A stretch of 27,615 nt of DNA, from positions 1-27,615 of the IMG/VR virus record IMGVR_UViG_3300042568_001234. One strand, written 5' to 3'. The translations under genes were made by a program, and so were the position numbers. Within the stretch, counting starts at the first letter, position 1; the number at the start of each line of letters is the position of its first letter. The notes under the pieces were generated by a model. It did no database searches and was not told the origin of the DNA. It was given only the letters and a program-made list of their open reading frames with translations. Shown one piece after another: positions 1 through 8,228 of the stretch. Source of the stretch: a virus.

Positions 1-249
1 AATGAAGATAACTGCATTCTCGTCAAACCAAATGGAGAACAAGATTCGGAAGATGGAATATTCTTTAAAAATGGAGGCCCATTTAATCAAGGAACATTCT
101 TGACTTTCGACGAACAAGATCTCATTTCGGCAATGGAAACTGCTGAGACAAAAGTGGGACAAATTAACTCGCACGGCTCACTATTGGGACAAACTTTCAC
201 ATATAAACGTGCCACCGATGAGATTTTAAGTTTAATTGGCTTGGCATAG
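1..249 (+). CDS. C-terminal end of a possible glycosyltransferase (5' end outside window)
   Basis: Frame 1 is open from the first base to a TAG at 247-249, giving the last 82 residues of a protein that starts left of the window. The visible part has an N-C-I-L-V-K-P stretch, then G-x-F-F, then a 'fNqGtFltFdEqDLIsAMe' helix region, and ends in a short 'FTYkrATDEILSLIG' helix. That order (small-residue sugar-nucleotide strand, helix that covers the C-terminal Rossmann lobe, terminal helix) resembles the C-terminus of GT-B glycosyltransferases of the GT4 type. The catalytic region is not in view, so the family call is tentative. It could instead be an unrelated structural protein. It is co-directional with the Hsp20 gene 21 bp downstream and may share a transcript with it. 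Confidence 0.4.
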   Translation, partial: NEDNCILVKPNGEQDSEDGIFFKNGGPFNQGTFLTFDEQDLISAMETAETKVGQINSHGSLLGQTFTYKRATDEILSLIGLA

Positions 250-270
250 CAAATGCTTTAATAAAATTAT

Positions 271-627
271 ATGTATTTAACAGACGAATTAATCAATCAA
301 GCATTTGGTTTAAAAACTAATTTAAATTCAAATTCATTATCAACATTGGCAAATCAAGGATATGTTGATGAAAATGGCTTCTCTAAAATTAAATTTAGAG
401 TACCTGGATATGAAAAATCTGAAATTAAACTTAGTATTGATAAGGGATCATATGGCAAAAAGATTTTAAATATCAAAGCTGAAAATCAAGAATTTGGTAT
501 TCTGAAAATTTCAGAAACATTAAGTTCTACAGTTGACGAATCTTCAATTAAAGCTTCTCTAAAGAACGGTATTTTAACAATTAGTTGCAGCACTAATAAT
601 AAAACCATTCAAATTGATCTTGATTGA
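271..627 (+). CDS. Hsp20 / alpha-crystallin family small heat-shock protein
   Basis: This 118-residue protein is an alpha-crystallin domain with a short N-terminal arm. From residue 42 the strand F-R-V-P-G-Y-x-K-S-E-I matches the family's conserved 'v.lPGy.k.di' segment. Residues 99-104 are N-G-I-L-T-I, the family's hallmark A-x-x-x-n-G-v-L turn, preceded by 'IKASLK'. The protein ends in I-Q-I-D-L-D, so there is almost no C-terminal extension and no separate oligomerisation tail. Small heat-shock proteins are ATP-independent holdases, and phage copies are known from large T4-like cyanophages. A role in virion-protein folding or host stress during infection is likely, but inferred. No clear Shine-Dalgarno precedes the ATG. 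A hairpin terminator follows the stop by 25 bp. Confidence 0.85.
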   Translation: MYLTDELINQAFGLKTNLNSNSLSTLANQGYVDENGFSKIKFRVPGYEKSEIKLSIDKGSYGKKILNIKAENQEFGILKISETLSSTVDESSIKASLKNGILTISCSTNNKTIQIDLD

Positions 628-651
628 TCAATCTAAAAAATAAAAAATAAG

Positions 652-683
652 AAACCCGTCGAAATCGACGGGTTTTCTTTTTA
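652..683 (+). terminator. Rho-independent terminator after hsp20
   Basis: A 10-bp perfect stem (652-661 with 666-675, core ACCCGTCG/CGACGGGT) closes a 4-base AAAT loop and is followed by a T-rich run (672-683). An A-run lies on the other side, so it may work in both directions. It ends the Hsp20 transcript. The next gene's ATG at 692 is only 16 bp past the stem. Confidence 0.85.
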
Positions 684-691
684 TAATAGCT

Positions 692-1081
692 ATGCCATTA
701 TATCTTTATCAAAATGAAAAAACTGGAGAAGTTAGAGAAATTCTTCAATCAATGAATGATATTCATGAATATGCTGGAGAAGATGGAAAAGAAAAAAATT
801 GGAAAAGAATTTTTACAATACCACAAGCATCGATTGATACAAAGCAAGATCCATTTAGTGCAAATGATTTTTTAGATAGAACTAAATCCAAAAAAGGCAC
901 ATATGGAAATATGATGGATTATAGTAAAGAGTTGAGCGAAAAAAGAGCTTCAGCAATGGGTGGCGTAGATCCAATCAAACAGAATTACTATAAAGAATAT
1001 AGTAAAAATAGAAGAGGCGCAAAACATCCAGATACGATCAAAAGATCATTTGAGAATAAACATGTCAAAATAGAACTTTAA
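692..1081 (+). CDS. FmdB-like small protein lacking the zinc cysteines
   Basis: This 129-residue protein begins M-P-L-Y-L-Y, followed by 'E.ReilQSMndihEY'. This is the layout of the FmdB-type putative regulatory zinc ribbon, which normally starts MPxYxYxCxxCG and goes on to 'fe..qsm'. Here both cysteine pairs are absent: the CxxCG position reads Q-N-E-K-T-G, and the protein has no cysteine at all. The rest is charged and polar: 'DPFSANDFLDRTKSKKGTYG', then a basic C-terminal tail with KNRRGAKHP. The function is unknown. Phage copies may be structural or regulatory. The start is well supported by the conserved MPLY beginning. The stop TAA shares the TTAA at 1078-1081 with the stop of the opposing gene. 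Confidence 0.55.
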   Translation: MPLYLYQNEKTGEVREILQSMNDIHEYAGEDGKEKNWKRIFTIPQASIDTKQDPFSANDFLDRTKSKKGTYGNMMDYSKELSEKRASAMGGVDPIKQNYYKEYSKNRRGAKHPDTIKRSFENKHVKIEL

Positions 1082-2277
1082 ATTAATGTTCTTAGATAGC
1101 TTTCGTCCCCATCTATAGATCCCTTTGGTAATAATTTCTCACCACCACTAGCCCTAATAACATCATACACAAGGTCGTTAGTTTTTAACTTAATTGCTTT
1201 TATTATTAATCCGCTTTTATCATCAGATTCAAAAGAAGCGCTCATTGAATAAGATATACTTTCATTAACGTTGACGTTATAAGAAAAATTTTCCAAATAT
1301 ATATTTTGAATAATAATTTCAGAATAATCTGAATCGGCTGAAGAAAAATCACCAATTGCAATTTTTAAAGAAAACTTTGAATCGTTTTGTAAAAATTGTG
1401 ACAGTGTTTTTTTATTAAAATTATCTGTTATTCCAGATATTTGCAATGCGCCATTAACTGGATAAATGAACTCTCTATCAATTGGTTTGTTACCTTTGTT
1501 AAAATAAAAATTTTTATTTCTAGATAAATCTACTGAAATATTAATTGTTTGAATTAATCCACTTAAAAAATTTGATACGTTTGTAAATGGTAAGTTTAAT
1601 GCATTAATAGACGAAGCGTCTAATGAAAAATTTATTACTTGATAAGTAATATTTTTCGATAAATTTTTTGAAGTTCTATCTCGCAACGATTCAATTTGTT
1701 TTTGAGATAAAATTATATTCTCTAAATTATTTTTATTTACGTAAAATCCGTGTGGATTAGGCAAGTATATTAAATTTGCAACATTTAATATTTCTTCAAA
1801 AGAAAACGATACATCTACTCTCGGAAGCGAGCCAACTGAATAGTTAAATGAATAATTTTCAATAAATAAGTTTGACAAAAATATACTCACCATATTTTCA
1901 GTGAAATCATTTGCTATTATTTTTGTTAATATCTCGCCATCTTTAGTTTCGTCTAACAACAAAAAAGCGCTTTTATTAAAAAAATTATTTTTTAAATTTG
2001 AAAAAACGCTTTTTTCTCCAGTTTCTGAAATATCAAAGCCTAGCATTCTTTCTTGAAGAAAATCATTTCTTTGAAGATAAGATATTTGTAATTTTAAATC
2101 ATTCTCTGAATATATTTTTTTATCACTAATATTTTTTCCAATTGATTTTTGAGAAACTCTTGAAACATCGTAGCTCAAAGATGCGCTCTGCAAGAAATCC
2201 AAATAATAAAAATCATGTAAATTACCAAGTGCGCTTTTATCTAAAGCTAATAAACTATTATTACTTTTAAATATCAT
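1078..2277 (-). CDS. Tail-tube-like distal tail protein (tube paralogue B)
   Basis: This 399-residue structural protein has no cysteine and no signal peptide. Two stretches match the main tube protein encoded at 18164-19429. Residues about 137-155 read 'NYSFNYSVGSLPRVDVSF', against 'NYTFNASVGNLPTASVTI' in the tube protein. The C-terminal segment K-K-T-L-S-Q-F-L-Q-N-D-S-K-F-S-L-K-I-A-I-G, followed by 'LENFSYNVNVNESISYSM', aligns with K-S-L-A-Q-M-L-D-D-N-S-K-R-E-I-S-L-T-I-G and 'LQSESFSSSIGANKTVDL'. It is therefore most likely a paralogue with the tail-tube fold. As the last gene of the distal-tail operon it is a candidate ring protein at the tail tip. Its ATG overlaps the previous gene's stop as TAATG (2275-2279), which implies translational coupling. 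The exact role is inferred. Confidence 0.6.
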   Translation of the reverse strand: MIFKSNNSLLALDKSALGNLHDFYYLDFLQSASLSYDVSRVSQKSIGKNISDKKIYSENDLKLQISYLQRNDFLQERMLGFDISETGEKSVFSNLKNNFFNKSAFLLLDETKDGEILTKIIANDFTENMVSIFLSNLFIENYSFNYSVGSLPRVDVSFSFEEILNVANLIYLPNPHGFYVNKNNLENIILSQKQIESLRDRTSKNLSKNITYQVINFSLDASSINALNLPFTNVSNFLSGLIQTINISVDLSRNKNFYFNKGNKPIDREFIYPVNGALQISGITDNFNKKTLSQFLQNDSKFSLKIAIGDFSSADSDYSEIIIQNIYLENFSYNVNVNESISYSMSASFESDDKSGLIIKAIKLKTNDLVYDVIRASGGEKLLPKGSIDGDESYLRTLI

Positions 2278-5200
2278 TATATAATACCCCCTCTTATATC
2301 TATGCAGATATTATTTTGTTCAGAAAAACATAAATAGTAAGGATTTGAATTAATTAAATTTTTAGCATAATATTTAACATAACCAGCATTATTTTGAATT
2401 TTTGCATCTGCATTAAAATTATCACTATTCAAAACGCTTCTTGATCCACTTGCATCACTCCAACATATTGAAGAAATAAAAGTAAAATCTGGAGATAAAA
2501 ATTTTATTGATTTTTCTTGAAAATTTGCCAAATCATAAACAAAATAATAAAATTTATTTAATCCAGTTTCATTTACCTCTTCGCAATATTTCATTAAATT
2601 TGTAGAATATATAGGATCTTTAATATCAAGAAGTGGATAATTTGTTATAAATTTTATTGGTTGAATTCCGCTAAAAAGATAACATTTAGAAAAATTTAAT
2701 ATTCTTCCTGTTTCTGTTTGTCTTATACTTTCTGAATCAATATTTATTGAAAATTGATTTTGAAAAATGTTTGTATTTGAATTTTGCAAAAATCCAGATT
2801 CTACTCCAGAATACTGGCCATCTTCAAAAAAAACTGATAATTCTCCAGTAGAACCACCCTCATAACTAAATCCAGTTCTAATAAAATTTAAATTTTTATT
2901 TAAAATCTTTTCAGAGCAAATTGACCCAGATTCAAAATGAATAAAGCAATCTGAATATTGCAAGCAATTTACTATTGGTAAAACGTAAGCATAACCATCT
3001 CCAGATCTAGATTTATATGCGAAAGGTTCTACTGCAGAAGAAGATCTGCATGAAATTTTTTGATCTATAATAAAACTTCCACTTCCACTTGGGATTTGAT
3101 GAGAGCAATCATAAAATTCATTTTCTAAATCTATCATTAAAAAATTATAGTCAGAAGACCCATAAGAAAAATTACAATAATCACACATATGTATAGACCC
3201 GTAATTTAATTCGCTTGCAATAAAAAACAAAAGATTATTTAGTCCATAATATCTGTCTAAATTAAATTTGTTATACGGATCTAAATACAATGTAACACAG
3301 TCATTTATTTTTGTTTCATATGAGGATGTTAAATAAAAGTTTGGAGATTCCAATCCAGAAGTAATGCTATTATTTATTTTAGGAATTTTAAAACAAACTG
3401 AATTTAAATTACAGCAATTAAAATTTAAATCAATTCCACTATAATTTAAATTTATATTAGTATTGCATAATCTTTCGTATACTTCTGAGTTTGAAATTAT
3501 TTTAAGCTTGTCCAAACTCAATGCTTGAATTGGAAAATCTAAAACTGTAGAATTGTCATTAACTAATAAAGTTATATTTATATTTGATTCTGGAATTTCG
3601 TAAATTAAATCCTTATATAATACACAACAAACTGGATAATACTTATATTCAAGTCCGCTATAAAAATAACTTTTTTCAAAATTTCCAATAATAGGAACAA
3701 AGTATTCACTTACATCGCAATTATCCTTACATAAAATCGAATTGGTGCAAAATCTATTTTCGCAATAATTTAAACATACATAATAATCTGCTGGCTGATT
3801 GTCAATGTAAGCTTGATCTAAACAGCTAACTAATACAGAACAATTTACAAATTCTCCAGTAGAAAATTGATAGTCACAATCAACAAATTTTCCAGAAATA
3901 CCAGTTGCAAATAAATGGCTAGAATCTGCAATTTCATAACAATAAATATACGGAAGTATTTCGCATACTGGTAAATATACATTTTCTCTGTTAATGTTTT
4001 TATTTTTTAAACTTGCTATTGAATATCCAGAATTTAAATTAAAATTTATAAAAAATTTATCTGTAGAATTTCCAGTTATGGAGTATTCAATATTTGGTTG
4101 AATGATACAAGATCCAGAAATTTCAATTATTGAGCATGGAGTTAAATTATTTATTAATAAAAGATTTTGATTAGAATCTCCAGATGTACCAGAATATTGA
4201 TATTTAAATTTATATATTTTTTCTGAACAAAATTCAAAATCATAAATTAAGCGTAAATTTGTTTGTTCGCAAATTATTTTTTGAAAAAATCCAGAGTAAA
4301 AATTTTCTCCAGTAGGATATATAAAACATAAAAATCTGTCATTACAATATAAATGAACGCATTTAATATTAATTAAATAATTATAACTATTATCGCCAAA
4401 TTGCGAATATGAACATATCCCGCTGTCGATGTGTTTACAAGATCCAGAAAATGACAAGTTTAAATCTAACTCATTATCAATTAATGAACAGGTAGAAAAT
4501 TCTTGATAAGAATCAAATGGATCATAAGTCCATTTAAAGTCTAAAGATAAATCTGAATATCCAGTATTATTAAAACCAGAATTGCATGGTAAAAAATTGG
4601 AACCGAATGGATGACTTGTTGAAGTCTCCATATATTGAACATAAGAAAGAGATCCATTAAAATTATTAACTGGATTTAATCCATTTCCAATTATTAATTT
4701 ATTTGTTCCAGAATCTGGCATTAAGATTCCAGAATTATTAAATCCAGAAAATATACATTTTAAATCTCCATTTATCCAAATTGAACCAGTGCAATTGTAC
4801 ATATCAACAGAAAAATGATTCCATTGATTTTCTTTAATTCCAGTTTTTACAAAAAAACCAGATTCAATTATTTCACATACTAATTCAGTAGAAGAAAATC
4901 CATTGACATATGAAACTGATCTATTTTGCCATCCAGAATCCAACACTCCAGTTTGAAGACCCAAAAATTGAATGCTTCCAGTTATTTGTTGATTATTTTT
5001 TTCAAAGCCGCTAATTGAAAGTGGTGGAAAAATTCTTGAAATACAATTGCCAGTATAAAGGGATTGATTTTTAATAAATCTAAAACCATACATGCACGCA
5101 TTCAATGTATAGTATCCGTCTCTATAACCTATTAAAGCCTTGCAATATCCAGTGCATAATCCAGTATTTGATGCGCCAAAAACGCAGCATGAGTCAGCAT

Positions 5201-6404
5201 AAATTCTAACGCAGCCACTATTTCTTGAAATAGCAAAATGTTGCCACTGTCCAGTTTTTATATATAAATTTGGTTGCCAATTATAGCAGTTATTTCCAAT
5301 TTGAAAAGTGCAGTTTGAATAATCTCCAAGATGTAATTTTATTCCTCTAAAGTCAAAAAAAGAAGAAACATTTAAGCTATTTACTTTTGCAAAAAAATCA
5401 ATCGTAAAATTATCTGTATTTAATGTATATTTTTCGCTTGCTTCGTTATTTATAATGCCTCCACAAAAAGTCGGGCCACCAACATTAAAGCAAATAGAAT
5501 TTGTCGAAAAACATAATTCCTTATTTATCACATCTCCACTCCCAACAAAAATACACTCTTTATTAAAGCCAAGTAAAGTATATGGAATAGCTGAATCAAT
5601 ATAAGCAACACTTGTATTGCCAGTTCCGCTTGACATGCAATTTATTTTAAACCAAGTTTGAAAATTAAAATTTCCGCTTTTAATATTGAAACAATTGCAA
5701 CCATTACCTCCAGACGGTATCGACAAATACTCATCGTCACCAATTGCTAAACTTAAAAAATTACCAGATGTATTAGGTGCATCATATGTTCTGCGAGTTC
5801 CAGAATATTCAATTGCAAAATTATTATCTCCACAATCTATATAATCTATATTAAAATTACAAAGATCATTATATCTGTAAATTGGAGCCCCATTAATGCA
5901 ACACACAGGATATAACCCGCATAAATTTTGATTTTTTAAATTTGAAAAATTATAAAAATATCCGAATGGATATTCACCACTAGAGAAATAAGCAGAACCA
6001 TCTTGGTCTATATTTAAATTTAATAAAAGTCCCTGTTTCGGCTCAATAACATAATTAGAAAAAGAACAAGCATTTTTATTATTTATTTTTTCTTTTTCAT
6101 ATTGAAAATATAATCCGCCGACTCCAGTTTCAGCAGAACAAAGATTTATATTATAATTTCCTATATTTCTTATGTAGACAAATGGTTTGGTTGCACCATT
6201 TAAAAAAATTGGTTTTTCACTTACAGCTTCTAAAATATAAATTTGAGAATTTTGAAGTGGACATATTTCATAAAATGGCAATAATTGATCACAAAATGAA
6301 ATGCAATAATCTCCGTTAATCGATACAGGACTATTAAAATAGCTAGACTTTGAATCTACAGCAAAATCCCAACTAATATTTAAATTTTGAAGTGGATAAG
6401 CCAT
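2277..6404 (-). CDS. Large cysteine-rich tail protein with LamG-like domains (probable adhesin)
   Basis: This 1375-residue protein lies in the distal-tail operon. Residues about 225-460 and 480-600 have the pattern of concanavalin/LamG-type jelly rolls: 'FNFQTWFKIN' and 'FTIDFFAKVN' strands, then G-Q-W-Q-H-F-A-I-S (about 385) with 'VRIYAD', and a second N-Q-W-N-H-F-S-V-D with 'GSIWINGDLKCI'. These match the family's 'W.Hva..r..g..rlyvdG' region. Such domains often bind carbohydrate, so a tail-tip adhesin is likely. By my count about 69 residues are cysteine, spread over the whole length and including CC, CNC and CxxC spacings, while neighbouring tail proteins have none or a few. Residues 600-1375 are beta-rich and unrecognised. 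There is no signal peptide. The start lies 2 bp after the previous gene's stop (TAA-AT-ATG). Confidence 0.65.
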   Translation of the reverse strand: MAYPLQNLNISWDFAVDSKSSYFNSPVSINGDYCISFCDQLLPFYEICPLQNSQIYILEAVSEKPIFLNGATKPFVYIRNIGNYNINLCSAETGVGGLYFQYEKEKINNKNACSFSNYVIEPKQGLLLNLNIDQDGSAYFSSGEYPFGYFYNFSNLKNQNLCGLYPVCCINGAPIYRYNDLCNFNIDYIDCGDNNFAIEYSGTRRTYDAPNTSGNFLSLAIGDDEYLSIPSGGNGCNCFNIKSGNFNFQTWFKINCMSSGTGNTSVAYIDSAIPYTLLGFNKECIFVGSGDVINKELCFSTNSICFNVGGPTFCGGIINNEASEKYTLNTDNFTIDFFAKVNSLNVSSFFDFRGIKLHLGDYSNCTFQIGNNCYNWQPNLYIKTGQWQHFAISRNSGCVRIYADSCCVFGASNTGLCTGYCKALIGYRDGYYTLNACMYGFRFIKNQSLYTGNCISRIFPPLSISGFEKNNQQITGSIQFLGLQTGVLDSGWQNRSVSYVNGFSSTELVCEIIESGFFVKTGIKENQWNHFSVDMYNCTGSIWINGDLKCIFSGFNNSGILMPDSGTNKLIIGNGLNPVNNFNGSLSYVQYMETSTSHPFGSNFLPCNSGFNNTGYSDLSLDFKWTYDPFDSYQEFSTCSLIDNELDLNLSFSGSCKHIDSGICSYSQFGDNSYNYLINIKCVHLYCNDRFLCFIYPTGENFYSGFFQKIICEQTNLRLIYDFEFCSEKIYKFKYQYSGTSGDSNQNLLLINNLTPCSIIEISGSCIIQPNIEYSITGNSTDKFFINFNLNSGYSIASLKNKNINRENVYLPVCEILPYIYCYEIADSSHLFATGISGKFVDCDYQFSTGEFVNCSVLVSCLDQAYIDNQPADYYVCLNYCENRFCTNSILCKDNCDVSEYFVPIIGNFEKSYFYSGLEYKYYPVCCVLYKDLIYEIPESNINITLLVNDNSTVLDFPIQALSLDKLKIISNSEVYERLCNTNINLNYSGIDLNFNCCNLNSVCFKIPKINNSITSGLESPNFYLTSSYETKINDCVTLYLDPYNKFNLDRYYGLNNLLFFIASELNYGSIHMCDYCNFSYGSSDYNFLMIDLENEFYDCSHQIPSGSGSFIIDQKISCRSSSAVEPFAYKSRSGDGYAYVLPIVNCLQYSDCFIHFESGSICSEKILNKNLNFIRTGFSYEGGSTGELSVFFEDGQYSGVESGFLQNSNTNIFQNQFSINIDSESIRQTETGRILNFSKCYLFSGIQPIKFITNYPLLDIKDPIYSTNLMKYCEEVNETGLNKFYYFVYDLANFQEKSIKFLSPDFTFISSICWSDASGSRSVLNSDNFNADAKIQNNAGYVKYYAKNLINSNPYYLCFSEQNNICIDIRGGII

Positions 6405-6406
6405 AT

Positions 6407-7423
6407 TTATACTATATAATAATAATCATTTCCATTTACATTATCAATAAATATATTTGGATTTGGTTCTTCTATGATTTCCATGTCTATTGAATGACAG
6501 TTTTGATATTTAAATGTATGCGTCCATTTTGCGCAAATGAAAACTTTACTTGCCTTTAAAAAAATCGGATATTCGTAAATAAATCTTCTGTATCCACATT
6601 TTTTTTCTAAGAAAAATAAAATAGACCTACATTCAATATCGTCTATGTTATCAAATTTTAAAGAAGTTCTTTTTAATGCGTTTGAATTGTTTTTATGTTT
6701 TATAGTTTGTATGAATGAATTTTTAAAATCCATTTTGTAAAAATCTAATTGATTTGAAAGTTCAAATGGCAATTTATAATCATGCGTAAAATTTTTACTC
6801 CAATTTTCTAAAGAAAAAGATGTATTGGCGGCTATATCATTTTTTGCAAACCAAAAATTATCAATCTTACTGCCAGTAAAATTTTTTGCTAGTGCAACTT
6901 CTTCTGGATCAATATAAACAAATTGATGTTTCTTATAAGAATTTGCTGAATTAAATAACGTAACACTAGAACTTGTATTATTTAAAATTGAACTAGTTCT
7001 CCAATTTAAAAGAGGAGCTTTTATATAGGACAATAAAGATATATTTACTTCATTTAAATTGCTGCCCCCAGAATTTTTAGAAACTGAATAAGTTTCTACA
7101 ACTCCTATTATGTCCTTGTAAAGATTGGAAGGATCATGAAATTTTAGATGTTTATATCCTCCAGCAATTTCAACTGTTTTTAATAAATTTCCAGCATCTT
7201 CATCATTCAATAAAAATCTAAAAGAGTAATTTATTGATATGTTATTTTCTGAAGATGGTAAAATCTTAAGTGAATTATCAACAGTTTCTAAAAAATTTAA
7301 TCTAGAAGTAAAAGAAACGCTTGATCCATATACTGGTTTGTATATGCTTAAATCATTAATGTAGGAATATGAATCCTTAAAAGACGAATCTCTATTATAA
7401 AGAAATGGATTATTATAAGCCAT
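6407..7423 (-). CDS. Minor tail protein, lambda gpM-like, apparently duplicated
   Basis: This protein has 338 residues. The C-terminal half has 'LKRTSLKFDNIDDIECRSIL', F-F-L-E-K-K-C-G-Y-R-R-F-I-Y, then 'FICAKWTHTFKYQNCHSIDM' and E-I-I-E-E-P. This matches the layout of the lambda gpM / phage minor tail family: a strand, a helix ending in 'Fle...G...F.w..P', then 'y.c..W......n...i...f.E'. The N-terminal half repeats the layout with 'NISINYSFRFLLNDEDAGNL', L-K-T-V-E-I-A-G-G-Y-K-H-L-K-F-H-D-P and 'NEVNISLLSY', so it looks like a tandem duplication. GpM-type proteins sit at the distal end of siphovirus tails, joining the tube to the tip. The gene overlaps the preceding one by 11 bp. The family call rests on pattern only. 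Confidence 0.5.
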   Translation of the reverse strand: MAYNNPFLYNRDSSFKDSYSYINDLSIYKPVYGSSVSFTSRLNFLETVDNSLKILPSSENNISINYSFRFLLNDEDAGNLLKTVEIAGGYKHLKFHDPSNLYKDIIGVVETYSVSKNSGGSNLNEVNISLLSYIKAPLLNWRTSSILNNTSSSVTLFNSANSYKKHQFVYIDPEEVALAKNFTGSKIDNFWFAKNDIAANTSFSLENWSKNFTHDYKLPFELSNQLDFYKMDFKNSFIQTIKHKNNSNALKRTSLKFDNIDDIECRSILFFLEKKCGYRRFIYEYPIFLKASKVFICAKWTHTFKYQNCHSIDMEIIEEPNPNIFIDNVNGNDYYYIV

Positions 7424-8228
7424 AATATCCTAAAAAATTATTTTTTATTTCAACTGTATTTTGATTTGCAATTGAAACGTTTGAAGAAACTAATTTAGAT
7501 TTTCTTATTGGTAATTTAAATAAAGATGATGAACCAGAAACTACAATATCAAAATCTTTAAATCCATCCGCATTATCTGGAATATCTATTATTTTAGAAT
7601 TATTTGGAACTTTTGAATTTATAGAAGTTTGGATTTGCAATGGTAAAATTGGACAAACTTCAGTAGGTTCTCTTTGTCCTACAGAATAATATGGCTGTCT
7701 ATTAATAGATAAATTGTAATCGAAGCTATATATATTATATTTTTGAGTTAAATTCTGATCATAAATACCAGATATTGTTATTGAATTTAATTTAGGTATA
7801 TCTAATGTCATTAAATTAACTGATCCTCCATCAAAAAATTCAACTTGTTTTATGATTGATCCATAAGAAGAAAAACTTGTTGATATTTTAGGCAATTCGC
7901 CAACAGAAAAAGATGCTGAATAATTTTTTAAAAAAACATTAGAAATTGAAAAGAAATTTATGCCATCATAAATTCTAAATTCGCGAATTGGATCTGATCC
8001 AGTACAATCAAAAATATTATCATAATTAATAAAACTTCTATCGAAAGAAATTTCGATTTCTTCTGGAGCGTTTACGCTATATGCAGAATCAATTCCACCA
8101 AGCGAAAATCTAGAATCATAAGATAAACTCTTTTGAATATTTAAATTATTAATTCCATCTAATTCAAAAAAAGAATCTCCGTTTTTCCCAGATAAATAAT
8201 ATAGTTTATATTTTGATGGATCAATCAT
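7413..8228 (-). CDS. Tail-tube-like distal tail protein (tube paralogue A)
   Basis: This 271-residue protein is encoded immediately after the tape measure. Residues about 97-115 read 'FLKNYSASFSVGELPKISTSF', the same N-Y-(T/S)-x-x-x-S-V-G-x-L-P signature as in the main tube protein (18164-19429) and the protein at 1078-2277. It lacks the C-terminal 'KSLxQxL...SK' region seen in those two and is shorter, so it may be a single-domain version of the fold. A tube-fold protein directly downstream of the tape measure is the usual place for a distal tail (Dit-like) or tail-tip ring protein. Its ATG overlaps the tape-measure stop as TAATG at 8226-8230, so translation is probably coupled to it. Confidence 0.55.
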   Translation of the reverse strand: MIDPSKYKLYYLSGKNGDSFFELDGINNLNIQKSLSYDSRFSLGGIDSAYSVNAPEEIEISFDRSFINYDNIFDCTGSDPIREFRIYDGINFFSISNVFLKNYSASFSVGELPKISTSFSSYGSIIKQVEFFDGGSVNLMTLDIPKLNSITISGIYDQNLTQKYNIYSFDYNLSINRQPYYSVGQREPTEVCPILPLQIQTSINSKVPNNSKIIDIPDNADGFKDFDIVVSGSSSLFKLPIRKSKLVSSNVSIANQNTVEIKNNFLGYYGL

